Origin: JBASEY01 sp964404285
GTDB taxonomy: Bacteria; CSSED10-310
Reading direction: 5' to 3'
Assembly: GCA_964404285.1 (NCBI GenBank)
Contig: CAYOJK010000010.1
Location: forward strand, 1-64,000
DNA: 64,000 nt
The notes below the pieces were generated by a model, which was not told the origin of the DNA, searched no databases, and saw only the letters and a list, made by a program, of their open reading frames with translations. This document shows positions 44,406 to 52,684 of the stretch, piece after piece. Every line of letters begins with the position of its first letter. Position 1 is the stretch's first letter. A program made the translations under genes and the position numbers.

Positions 44406-45148
44406 TTCCGGTGGTGATATGGGGAGCCGGTGGGCGTATGGGTAAACGCCTGATCAAGTTGGTCAGTCAGGAGAAAAATCTGGAACTGGTTGGAGCAGTG
44501 GAAAACGAGGGGCATCAAGGCATATTTCAAGATGCCGGATTTTACCATGGTTTGCCAGAAACAGGGGTTTTGTTGAGTATGACATGCGATCTCAAACCCG
44601 AACCGGCTAAAGGAATTGTGCTGGATTTTTCGCTACCGGGAGGCCTTGCCAAAGCGGCGGAGTGGGCACAAAAGTATGGGTGGTCACTGGTTTCTGGCAC
44701 AACTTCGTTAAATGATAGAGATAGGTTAGCCTTAAGCTCAGCTTCAGAAAAAATTCCGGCTATGTATTCACCCAATTACAGTCTGGGCACACAACTATTG
44801 TTCCATCTGGTGTCCAAGGCGGCGACTATTCTTCCAGAAACGTTCGATGCCACTATCCACGAAACACACCATAGAGCCAAACGGGACCGCCCCAGCGGAA
44901 CAGCTCTTGCGTTTGAACAGCGTTTAAAAAACAGCGGCATCATGCGTCATTTCGAAACGACGTCCCATCGTGCAGGACTTGTGTTTGGTGAGCATACTAT
45001 ACGATTTATTTCTCCGATGGAGGAAATTGTGTTGTCTCACAAAGCCTTGGATAGAGATGTTTTCGCGTCAGGCGCCATTATGGCCGGAAAATGGCTGATG
45101 AAAAAACCACCCGGCTTATACGCTTTTACAGATATGTTGGAACTGTAA
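44402..45148 (+). CDS. dapB: 4-hydroxy-tetrahydrodipicolinate reductase
   Basis: DapB reduces the DapA product with NAD(P)H. The 248-residue protein has the nucleotide-binding GAGGRMG (8-14), SGTTSL, the HETHHRAKRDRPSGTA signature with the catalytic His pair and Lys, and a FGEHTIRF stretch. The usual DAPSG reads DRPSG. It starts in an ATGA overlap with dapA, and its TAA shares an A with the next ATG. Confidence 0.96.
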   Translation: MIPVVIWGAGGRMGKRLIKLVSQEKNLELVGAVENEGHQGIFQDAGFYHGLPETGVLLSMTCDLKPEPAKGIVLDFSLPGGLAKAAEWAQKYGWSLVSGTTSLNDRDRLALSSASEKIPAMYSPNYSLGTQLLFHLVSKAATILPETFDATIHETHHRAKRDRPSGTALAFEQRLKNSGIMRHFETTSHRAGLVFGEHTIRFISPMEEIVLSHKALDRDVFASGAIMAGKWLMKKPPGLYAFTDMLEL

Positions 45149-46905
45149 TGCGAAATCGTTTGACATCGGTCACCATTCTGTTTGTCATCAGTTTGGCATC
45201 GGCTGGAATATCGGCATTTGAATACATGCCTTTGCAAGATATCCAACCGGGCATGAAATGCTACGCATATTCAAGTTTTTCACCCAATACACTTGAAAAA
45301 ATGGATGTAGAAATTATCGGAGTTATAGAAGGCCTGACTCGTGATAACGATTTTATTTTGGCTCGAGTCAGCAGTCCGGAAGTTCAACGTGGAGGCATCA
45401 GCTCAGGTATGAGCGGGTCACCTGTATATTACGAAGACCGACTCGTCGGCGCCATGTCCATGGCCTTTATGTACGCCACTGAACCTATTTGCGGCATAAC
45501 TCCGATCGAAATCATGAATCAGTTAGAGGACTTTGTGGTTGCATCAGGGAGATGCTCAGCACAACGACGACCAAGACGAGATCTCCTCAAAAAAACTGAA
45601 GACCCGCTATCGCCCGGATTGAAACCAATCGGCTTGTCACTGGGAATCAATGGTATCTCCAGCTTTAACGACACGTTTCCAGACACGTTTTTTTTGCCTT
45701 CAAACGCATCTACTCATTCGTTTCAAAAACAAGCCGACAAAAAAAATGACAGCGATAAACCTGAAATTGTTCCAGGCTGCTCAGTTGGAGTCGGACTCGT
45801 TTCCGGGGATGTCTCTATTATAGCATATGGAACTGTGACAGATGTGAGGGAAAAACAAATCCTCGCTTTCGGTCATTCCATGTTCGGACTCGGAGAATGC
45901 TGTTTGCCGTTGCACGCGTCTGAAGTTGTATCGATAGTGCCGACACGATATTTATCCTTTAAACTTGCCAATTCCGGGCCTGTTATCGGTGCGGTTACCT
46001 TTGATGCGGAATCGGGTATTCTTGCTGAACTGGATAAAATCCCCCCTGTTATCCCAGTCTCTATTACGATAGAAGGACTTACACTTCATCCTGTTACATA
46101 TAAGATCGATGTTGTGGACAGTGAATATTTGACCACGACCATGATTGTTCAATCTTTGACCGGATTGATCAACAATCTTGGAGGCTTACAAGGTGATCTC
46201 AGCCTGGATTTCGATCTGACTGCTGAACTGTCGAACGGCCTATCATTGCATTTGACAGATTGTTACGGCGCCGTTTCGCTTCTTCGTCAAGCAATCAATA
46301 ACAGCATGAAAACAATCGAAACAATTCATCATAATCCGCTTGAACCAGTAACATTCAAATCAATTGGCATTATGTGTCGATTAGCTGAAACTACGCGCTT
46401 GGCAACACTTGATGCCGTCACAATGGTCGAGCGATGCTATCGCCCCGGCGAAACAATCCGAGTTCAACTACTATTTCACGGTGATCGAATCGAGCCGTTT
46501 TCAAGGATTATTAACGTGCCGATACCGCCAACCTGTGCTCCTGGAAAATATGTCTTAAAAATCCTTGATGCCGACCTATATGCTCGTGACGTTTCAGCAA
46601 GACAATTGCCGACTCATCGATACAGTTCATTTGAAAAATGGTTTGATACGCTGAGCGATAGAATTTCAGGAAATCAATTACAAGTGATGCTAGCTGCAGG
46701 CGGGAAAGATATTCAGACACAGGATACTATTTTGCCGTCAGCGCCGCCGGTTTTGCGGGGTTTACTGGCGATGCCGGGTTTGGATCATCGAGTGCTGGGG
46801 TCTACACGGGTTCTTTCATCTGAGACCCTTTCGTTGGATGTTCAAGTGGTTGGAGGCAAACAACTGCCGATTTATATAGACATTTTACCGGAGAAAAACA
46901 GATGA
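45148..46905 (+). CDS. Secreted SpoIVB-type (S55) serine peptidase homologue
   Basis: The about 585-residue protein starts at the ATG at 45148, coupled to the dapB stop as TAATG; the open frame runs further upstream inside dapB. A signal peptide (about 1-23) precedes an S55-type peptidase domain with GMSGSPV (87-93, likely nucleophile Ser89) and later LAFGHSMFGLG (His243). In SpoIVB of Bacillus the His comes before the Ser; the reversed order here is, to my knowledge, shared by the Gram-negative members of this family. The C-terminal half is beta-rich. A role in envelope signalling or periplasmic processing is inferred. It overlaps the next gene by ATGA. Confidence 0.8.
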   Translation: MRNRLTSVTILFVISLASAGISAFEYMPLQDIQPGMKCYAYSSFSPNTLEKMDVEIIGVIEGLTRDNDFILARVSSPEVQRGGISSGMSGSPVYYEDRLVGAMSMAFMYATEPICGITPIEIMNQLEDFVVASGRCSAQRRPRRDLLKKTEDPLSPGLKPIGLSLGINGISSFNDTFPDTFFLPSNASTHSFQKQADKKNDSDKPEIVPGCSVGVGLVSGDVSIIAYGTVTDVREKQILAFGHSMFGLGECCLPLHASEVVSIVPTRYLSFKLANSGPVIGAVTFDAESGILAELDKIPPVIPVSITIEGLTLHPVTYKIDVVDSEYLTTTMIVQSLTGLINNLGGLQGDLSLDFDLTAELSNGLSLHLTDCYGAVSLLRQAINNSMKTIETIHHNPLEPVTFKSIGIMCRLAETTRLATLDAVTMVERCYRPGETIRVQLLFHGDRIEPFSRIINVPIPPTCAPGKYVLKILDADLYARDVSARQLPTHRYSSFEKWFDTLSDRISGNQLQVMLAAGGKDIQTQDTILPSAPPVLRGLLAMPGLDHRVLGSTRVLSSETLSLDVQVVGGKQLPIYIDILPEKNR

Positions 46906-49028
46906 GATACAAACCGGTTTTATTGTTTTTGTGTATAATTGTTTTGTTATCACCTAATGGTTTTGCAGGGTTTGAAATACGGGATATTGCCGGTCAATCG
47001 GATTATCTTGGAGGCAAACCTAATGGGATAAGTATTGATCCGGATGGTCGTCTGGCATTATCAGGAGCACTGAAATCGGTATGGAGATCAGAAAACGATG
47101 CTGCTTGCTGGACAGTTGCCTGCCAGGACGGTGTTGTTTATGCGGCCACAGCAGACGAAGGCAGAGTTTACAGGTATAGAAGTCAGTCGATGGAACTGTT
47201 GCTAGACACACCTCAAGTAGCCATTCTAAGTCTGTTGACGTTACCACGAGGGCGTTTATTGGCGGGAAGCGCCCCGGATGGAATCATTTATTCCGTCGAT
47301 GGATCTGGAGCCGCTTCTGTGTTTGCCCGTACAGACACTTCATATATCTGGAAAATGCTCTTACTCCCCGATGACACAATTCTGGTTGCGACAGGTGTTC
47401 CAGCCTCATTGATACAACTGGATTTATCAGGAAAAACAATAAAAAACATTGATATCAAAGCCTCCCATGTCCGATCGATGGCTCGAGATTCACACGGTAG
47501 AATCTGGCTCGGCACGGCAGAACCGGCACGGATTTATTGTCTTGAGAAAGATGACCTTCACTTGGTTCATGAAGCTCGTGCTATGGAAATCACCGCTATA
47601 GCATCCGGAAATGGTGGTGTCTGGTTTACCACAGCAGCCTCTTCGGCAATAACCAACATTCAATCTGAGCGTGCCGATAAGCTTAGACCTCAAAAAACAG
47701 CTTTGGCTAAAGGAGGTGAAAAGGGTGAATTATGGCTTATCGATACGAACCAATCGATCTACAGGGTCTGGACAACATCGGCTATTCCAATTTTTGATAT
47801 GATTGTCGCCGATAACGCGCCCTATCTGGTATGTGGCGCTGATGGTCTTTTGTTCCGCATAGACGATATTGATCGCAGCACACTTTTAGCCTCACGTCAA
47901 TTTGAGCCGCTAACCTGCCTGGCTGTAGATTCCGCCGGTATAATCTGGGTTGGAGGCGCAACGGATGCTGAGTTGATGCATTACGATTTTAAGCAAGGAA
48001 ATACAGGTGTACTGGAATCCGCTGTGATGGACGCTGGGACTAGAGCGGTTTGGGGGAGATTATTGGTAGCAGGCGCACATATTACTGAGAAAACGGTGAT
48101 ATTTGAATCCAGGACAGGAAACACGCCGGAACCGGACGATGAATGGTCAGACTGGCGCTCTGCAGAGTCGGAAGGTAAAATTCAAAGCCCGCCTGCCCGA
48201 TATTTTCAATGGAAAACAACGTTGAAAAAAGACAAGAGTCCGTCACCTGTTATAGATAAAATTTCTATTTCGATGAAATCAACTAATTGTCCCCCTTATA
48301 TAACTCGAGTTACCGTACATCCTGTAGTAAAAGGTGAAATAGTGGATTTACCGGGAAGAGGGCGGGTTTTTCAGCAGACGATGCCCGACGGCTTGCGGAT
48401 AGAGTATACGTTGCCGGCAGGGACATTCAATGGTATGTCCAAAGGACAATGGATGCAATTACGGGGTATGCGGACAGTGTCTTGGGATGCTGGAGACGCA
48501 GACAATGATTCGCTTTTATTTAACCTGGACATCGCGAAAGCAATGGGAGAACCGGAATGGTTTCCAATTGCTCGAAATCTGGATCAACCCCTACATTCTT
48601 TTGATTCAACTGTATATTCTGACGGTCTGTATCGTATTAAGGTCACAGCATCGGATGCTCCCGACAATCCGCATGGAGAAAACCTGACAGCAGAACAGAC
48701 CAGTTTGGCTTTTGAAATCGACAATACGCCCCCAACTTTTAAAAACATGAAAGCCGGCAAACAAAAAACAGAATCGACTCATTCTTGGTGTATCGTAATT
48801 ACCGGGCAGGCTGTTGACAATGGTCGAAGAATCAGTCGCTTGGAATACTCAGTGGATACAAAACAGTGGTTTGATTTCACTTCATGTGATAGTATGCTTG
48901 ATCAGCCTGAGGAACAGTTTGAGTTGTTACTCGAAGGAGACGCTATTGAGCTTGTTCCAACACAGGTTTTTCTCAGGGTCACAGATGACCATGAGAATAT
49001 TACAACATCAACGGTATCCGTTGATTAA
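46902..49028 (+). CDS. Secreted beta-propeller protein
   Basis: The 708-residue protein has a signal peptide (about 1-22) and then roughly 350 residues of propeller-type repeats (GVVYAATADEGRVYRY, GRLLAGSAPDGIIYSV, GRIWLGTAEPARIYCL, GIIWVGGATDAELMHY). Two or more Ig-like domains follow, including RTVSWDAGDADNDSLLFNLD and PPTFKNM. It has no catalytic signature. It is coupled by ATGA to the S55 peptidase gene and may be its partner or substrate; that is inference from gene order. Confidence 0.78.
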   Translation: MRYKPVLLFLCIIVLLSPNGFAGFEIRDIAGQSDYLGGKPNGISIDPDGRLALSGALKSVWRSENDAACWTVACQDGVVYAATADEGRVYRYRSQSMELLLDTPQVAILSLLTLPRGRLLAGSAPDGIIYSVDGSGAASVFARTDTSYIWKMLLLPDDTILVATGVPASLIQLDLSGKTIKNIDIKASHVRSMARDSHGRIWLGTAEPARIYCLEKDDLHLVHEARAMEITAIASGNGGVWFTTAASSAITNIQSERADKLRPQKTALAKGGEKGELWLIDTNQSIYRVWTTSAIPIFDMIVADNAPYLVCGADGLLFRIDDIDRSTLLASRQFEPLTCLAVDSAGIIWVGGATDAELMHYDFKQGNTGVLESAVMDAGTRAVWGRLLVAGAHITEKTVIFESRTGNTPEPDDEWSDWRSAESEGKIQSPPARYFQWKTTLKKDKSPSPVIDKISISMKSTNCPPYITRVTVHPVVKGEIVDLPGRGRVFQQTMPDGLRIEYTLPAGTFNGMSKGQWMQLRGMRTVSWDAGDADNDSLLFNLDIAKAMGEPEWFPIARNLDQPLHSFDSTVYSDGLYRIKVTASDAPDNPHGENLTAEQTSLAFEIDNTPPTFKNMKAGKQKTESTHSWCIVITGQAVDNGRRISRLEYSVDTKQWFDFTSCDSMLDQPEEQFELLLEGDAIELVPTQVFLRVTDDHENITTSTVSVD

Positions 49029-49049
49029 AAAACTTTAAGGAGGAAAACC

Positions 49050-49781
49050 ATGAAATTTTACGCGAAATGTTTCTTGGGGTGTATGGTTATTGCGCTAGCA
49101 ACATCTATGGTCTTTGCTGATCTATATTCTGAATCCATCGTCACCGGTGGCCCGGGACGCGATGCTCCAGAAACAAGCAAAGCATACCTGTCGGAACATG
49201 GAATGCGCATCGAGGCTGGTGATGAGACAGCTATGATTGTCAACTATAAGGAAGAGAAATTTTACCAGCTCAACCTGAAAGATAAAACGTATACGGAGAC
49301 GAAGTTCGAAGATTTCTTGAAACCCCAAGATGAAAAAGATGCTCAAATGCTGGAACAAACCCAGAAAATGTTGGATCAAATGCTAAACTCGATGGAAGTG
49401 ACAAAAACAGAAGAAACACAAGAAATAAATGGATTTAACTGTACAAAATACATGGTTTCCATCATGGGTTCTTCTTCTGTGTATTGGGTAACAAAAGATG
49501 TCCCGGAACATGAAGCAATGATAAATATTGCTGATAAATACAAAGATCATTTCAAAAAGAGCCCCGTCTTGCGCAGCTTTACCACAGGATTTGACATGCA
49601 GAAAAAAATAGATGGGTTTCCAATCAAAATTGTTAATAAACTGATGAATATGGAAATTGTCCAAGAAGTACAAAAAGTAGAAACTAAGGCTCTCGATAAA
49701 GCCCTATTTCAAGCGCCCGAAGGCTTCAAGAAAATTGAAGAAGACACCAAAGGCGAAACTGAGACGACCCAGGAAAAATAA
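49050..49781 (+). CDS. Secreted DUF4412-like protein
   Basis: The 243-residue protein has a signal peptide (cleavage near VFA-DLYSES) and a beta-rich body in which NGFNCTKYMVSIMGSSSVYW and ALFQAPEGFKKI follow the pattern of DUF4412 and related periplasmic proteins of the LolA-like half-barrel type. The middle holds a Met/Gln-rich helix (MLEQTQKMLDQMLNSME). The function is unknown. It lies 21 bases after the propeller gene with an AAGGAGG site and ends the long plus-strand run, followed by a terminator. Confidence 0.75.
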   Translation: MKFYAKCFLGCMVIALATSMVFADLYSESIVTGGPGRDAPETSKAYLSEHGMRIEAGDETAMIVNYKEEKFYQLNLKDKTYTETKFEDFLKPQDEKDAQMLEQTQKMLDQMLNSMEVTKTEETQEINGFNCTKYMVSIMGSSSVYWVTKDVPEHEAMINIADKYKDHFKKSPVLRSFTTGFDMQKKIDGFPIKIVNKLMNMEIVQEVQKVETKALDKALFQAPEGFKKIEEDTKGETETTQEK

Positions 49782-49802
49782 CTACTCTGAGTATTCCGAA
49801 TA

Positions 49803-49846
49803 CGGAGACAGTTCTGGTGATTTCACCATCTGTCTCCGCTTTTTTA
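49803..49846. terminator. Terminator between converging operons
   Basis: CGGAGACAG (49803-49811) pairs with CTGTCTCCG (49830-49838), with an inner GGTGA/TCACC stem and a T tract after it on the plus strand. The minus-strand ThiS-like gene ends at 49844, so its message would run into the same hairpin. Confidence 0.85.
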
Positions 49847-50044
49847 TCCCCCATGATGAATATGAATCGCACGAACCAAAGCATTATCCGGAACTAAATA
49901 CGTATCATATTCGTTTTCGTTTACTAGCTGACCGTTTACAGTAACGATGATCAACACGTAAATGTATCCCATTTCATTTAAGACATCCCTAACCGTCATA
50001 CCCGGTTTCCATTCCAGAACATCTCTGTTGTTAATGGTTATCAC
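49844..50044 (-). CDS. ThiS/MoaD-like sulfur carrier protein
   Basis: The 66-residue ubiquitin-like protein ends in HHGG, the diglycine that is adenylated and thiocarboxylated in ThiS and MoaD. It starts at GTG (50044) overlapping the stop of the ThiF-like gene (GTGA), with AAGGA about 8 bases upstream. No thiG, thiH, moaE or other cofactor genes are in the window. Because it is the last gene of the split-AOR operon, I infer it provides sulfur for the pterin dithiolene of that enzyme; thiazole synthesis remains possible. Confidence 0.85.
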   Translation of the reverse strand: MITINNRDVLEWKPGMTVRDVLNEMGYIYVLIIVTVNGQLVNENEYDTYLVPDNALVRAIHIHHGG

Positions 50045-50646
50045 GTCGCTTTTCCTTCTAGGACCAATTGGATCACGGCATTTGCCTGCATAGCGGCTAC
50101 AATCATCACGCGCGGCGCCGTCATACCTATAGCCATGTCACTGACCATGTCGCCACATAGTACCAAGTTGCCGATTTTCTCTACCTGAAGTGTTCCTGAA
50201 GAGCCATAGCCGGCTAAACCATTTGCCGATATAAGTGGTCTTTGGGGAAATAGGCCGCACCATGTCTGAATTAACCAGATTTTGGATTCCGCTCGATCAA
50301 ACGCTTCAACCAGCATATCTGCTCCATTAAAAACTGAGGCCATGTTATGGCGATCCAAGGTGATATTATGAACATCAAGAGTAACCGATGAGTTAATTGT
50401 TTTGAGGTGTGCAGCCAGAGCTTCAGTTTTGGGCTTACCCAGATCGCTCAGAAAAAAATGTTGGCGGTTCAAATTGGAAGGCTCAACCACATCAAAATCT
50501 GCCAGAATCAGTTTTCCGATACCTGTCCGTGTCAGCATTACGGCCACATTGGAACCCAGGCCCCCGCACCCGGCAATGCCGACACATGCTTTCTGTAACC
50601 GTTCCAATATACCAGGAACATTTCGCTCAAAAATATCTTGGTTCAT
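50041..50646 (-). CDS. ThiF/MoeB-like adenylyltransferase
   Basis: The 201-residue E1-like enzyme activates the C terminus of a ThiS/MoaD protein with ATP. The nucleotide-binding GIAGCGGLGSNVAVML, the DFDVVEPSNLNRQ stretch (catalytic Asp and Arg) and GKPKTEALA are all present. It is the short form without the zinc-binding Cys pairs and C-terminal rhodanese domain of E. coli ThiF/MoeB. ATG at 50646, 36 bases after the NuoG/AOR gene; its GTGA overlap with the carrier gene shows the two work together. Confidence 0.88.
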   Translation of the reverse strand: MNQDIFERNVPGILERLQKACVGIAGCGGLGSNVAVMLTRTGIGKLILADFDVVEPSNLNRQHFFLSDLGKPKTEALAAHLKTINSSVTLDVHNITLDRHNMASVFNGADMLVEAFDRAESKIWLIQTWCGLFPQRPLISANGLAGYGSSGTLQVEKIGNLVLCGDMVSDMAIGMTAPRVMIVAAMQANAVIQLVLEGKAT

Positions 50647-50681
50647 GGTAATCGAGAAAAAAGAATCACCTTCACCCTATC

Positions 50682-52682
50682 TCAAGTTAAGGGGGTGTGA
50701 TGGTCTTCAAGGACAGCGACAATTTCCGGTAAATCGATACCCAGCTCTTTTAGCCTTGCCTTTGTCGGCACTCCTTGTTGGTCCCAACCCCGTCGTCGAT
50801 AGACCACATCCAGTGTCTTCTCATATTGTTCTTCTCGGTATTCACGAATCAACGCCATTTTTTCTTCAACGGTTTTTCCCTCAGGATCAATGCCTAGGAT
50901 TTCCTTTAGTTGCTTGTCATAGCGTTCCATCCGGCTTTCATATTCAACTTTAGTTACTGGCCCGATTCCTCGATACGGCATGTAATCCTCATTTCGTTGT
51001 CCTTTACCAAACATCAAACTCATGATGCGTTGCAGGTTGTGAACACGCGCGCTTTCTTCGAGCATACCGGCTTCATCCAATTTTCGACCCAGCATACCTT
51101 CGACGAATTTGAAGTAATTTCTGACGTGATCAGGAACTTTCTGGGGTTCGGCTGTGAGCTTGTTATCGGCAGGGGTTACGTCGTTCCAGAGAAGTTTACA
51201 CAGTCCATAAAGCCCAAACCACGTTCTCCACAGAGGAAAATAATACAGCGCTTCGGCTTTGTCTTCGTAAGTTGGAATCTCATTATTGACCATATCCATA
51301 AAAATGAGCCATGCTTCATCGTGCTGAGGGCCTTTTACCGCCATGCCATAACCGATTTGCTGGGCAATGGATTCTTTTGTCATGTATTCACTAACTTCCA
51401 GACCTTTGACTTCCATACCGATATCTTGCAGAAACGCTTTTTGCTCAGTCGTCAGATTCAAGGTTTTACCCCAGTGATTTTTTAACCACCGAATTCCCAT
51501 CCCGACATCTACGCCAAAGCCTTCACCGCGAGACATTTGATGCAAAAGCTCCAGCACGGAACCGGACTGACCGAAATGCAAGTCCATACCACCGGTGACA
51601 ACATCATCAATAACACCGGCTTCATAAGCTTCCATGACAAAAGCGATAGTGGTTGCGGCGGAAATTGTGTCGACACCGTACGTGTCACAATAAAAGTTGA
51701 ATTCAGCGATGGCGTCCATATTGAACAGACCCATGTTAGAGCCACCGGCTGCGGTTTCATATTCCGGTCCTTCTACCGTCACGACATGACCCTTATAAGG
51801 GCCGGTTTTCAACGTGAAATTTTCAATGGTTTTAGCACAGGCCATTGTACAGCCTTTCCAGCATCCGTCCGGCATATTTTGAGTAAAGTATTTTTCTTTC
51901 AGAATACCACCATCGATTTTGTACACTTCTTCATGGGTTCCAAACCGATAATTCATGACAGGCAGCAAATCATAAGCATCCATAACTGCAACAATATTGG
52001 TCGTCCCAATTTCACGCATACGGCACTGATATTGATCGAGATTGGCCATTTCAGAGTTCACCTTCATTCCATAGTTTCTGATCAACATCGGGTTTATCGG
52101 ATTGTTCAAGTCATCAACAATATGCAAAGCGCCGGTCGGGCAAACATAGGCACAACTGGTACAGCCGATACAGTGGGGATCGACTTTTTGAAAAGGCATA
52201 GCAACATGGCGTTCGATTCCACGTCCGGCAAAATCAATAATGTGTTCTTGAGCGAATTCAGCACATGCTCGTATACAGTGTCCACACAATACACAAGATT
52301 TGGGATTTGAATCTGTCAATGGACTTGTAAAACGACTCTCTGATACACCACATTGCCGTGCAATTTTTTTGATTATTGGAACGTCGGGCCAACGTCCTAA
52401 AAGTAGTTCCACCAGCATTTTTCTGTGTTTTTTTACCGTGTCTGTATCTGTGTAAACTTTTATTGGTTTGTTAACAATATAATCACAGCTAGTGACCAGT
52501 TCACGCTGACCGTCACACTCGATCTCAACCGAACACAGGCGGCAAGCGCCTTCCGGTTTCAGGTCTTTATGACTGCACAGTGTCGGAACAGTGATTTTTT
52601 GATTGGTTAAAACCTTTAACAGAACAGTTCCAGCGTCAACTTGTATAGGTTTATCATTCACTAAAACATCGATTTTTGCCAT
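50682..52682 (-). CDS. NuoG-like iron-sulfur domain fused to C-terminal half of aldehyde ferredoxin oxidoreductase
   Basis: The 666-residue protein joins two families. Residues 1-80 are a NuoG-type 2Fe-2S domain (C36, C47, C50, C66). Residues 80-125 align with the next NuoG/HydA cluster domain, but its three Cys are missing (GRWPDVPIIKKIA). Residues 128-185 hold two 4Fe-4S motifs (CVLCGHCIRAC at 130-140, CIGCTSCAYVC at 171-181). From about 195 to 666 the sequence is domains 2-3 of AOR: cluster Cys in GCWKGCTMAC (C274, C278, C282) and GLYGLCKL (C495), GPEYETAAGGSNMG, and GVDTISAATTIAF. The N-terminal AOR domain is absent and is supplied by the upstream gene. ATG at 52682 has AAGGAGG upstream, 2 bases after that gene. 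It should contribute the substrate channel of a tungsten-pterin oxidoreductase. Confidence 0.9.
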   Translation of the reverse strand: MAKIDVLVNDKPIQVDAGTVLLKVLTNQKITVPTLCSHKDLKPEGACRLCSVEIECDGQRELVTSCDYIVNKPIKVYTDTDTVKKHRKMLVELLLGRWPDVPIIKKIARQCGVSESRFTSPLTDSNPKSCVLCGHCIRACAEFAQEHIIDFAGRGIERHVAMPFQKVDPHCIGCTSCAYVCPTGALHIVDDLNNPINPMLIRNYGMKVNSEMANLDQYQCRMREIGTTNIVAVMDAYDLLPVMNYRFGTHEEVYKIDGGILKEKYFTQNMPDGCWKGCTMACAKTIENFTLKTGPYKGHVVTVEGPEYETAAGGSNMGLFNMDAIAEFNFYCDTYGVDTISAATTIAFVMEAYEAGVIDDVVTGGMDLHFGQSGSVLELLHQMSRGEGFGVDVGMGIRWLKNHWGKTLNLTTEQKAFLQDIGMEVKGLEVSEYMTKESIAQQIGYGMAVKGPQHDEAWLIFMDMVNNEIPTYEDKAEALYYFPLWRTWFGLYGLCKLLWNDVTPADNKLTAEPQKVPDHVRNYFKFVEGMLGRKLDEAGMLEESARVHNLQRIMSLMFGKGQRNEDYMPYRGIGPVTKVEYESRMERYDKQLKEILGIDPEGKTVEEKMALIREYREEQYEKTLDVVYRRRGWDQQGVPTKARLKELGIDLPEIVAVLEDHHTPLT

Positions 52683-52684
52683 GA

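Noticed and set aside
51537..52310. 257-codon plus-strand open frame opposite the NuoG/AOR gene
   Set aside because: It lies entirely inside a gene with clear family motifs on the other strand, has no ribosome-binding site and no recognisable domain.
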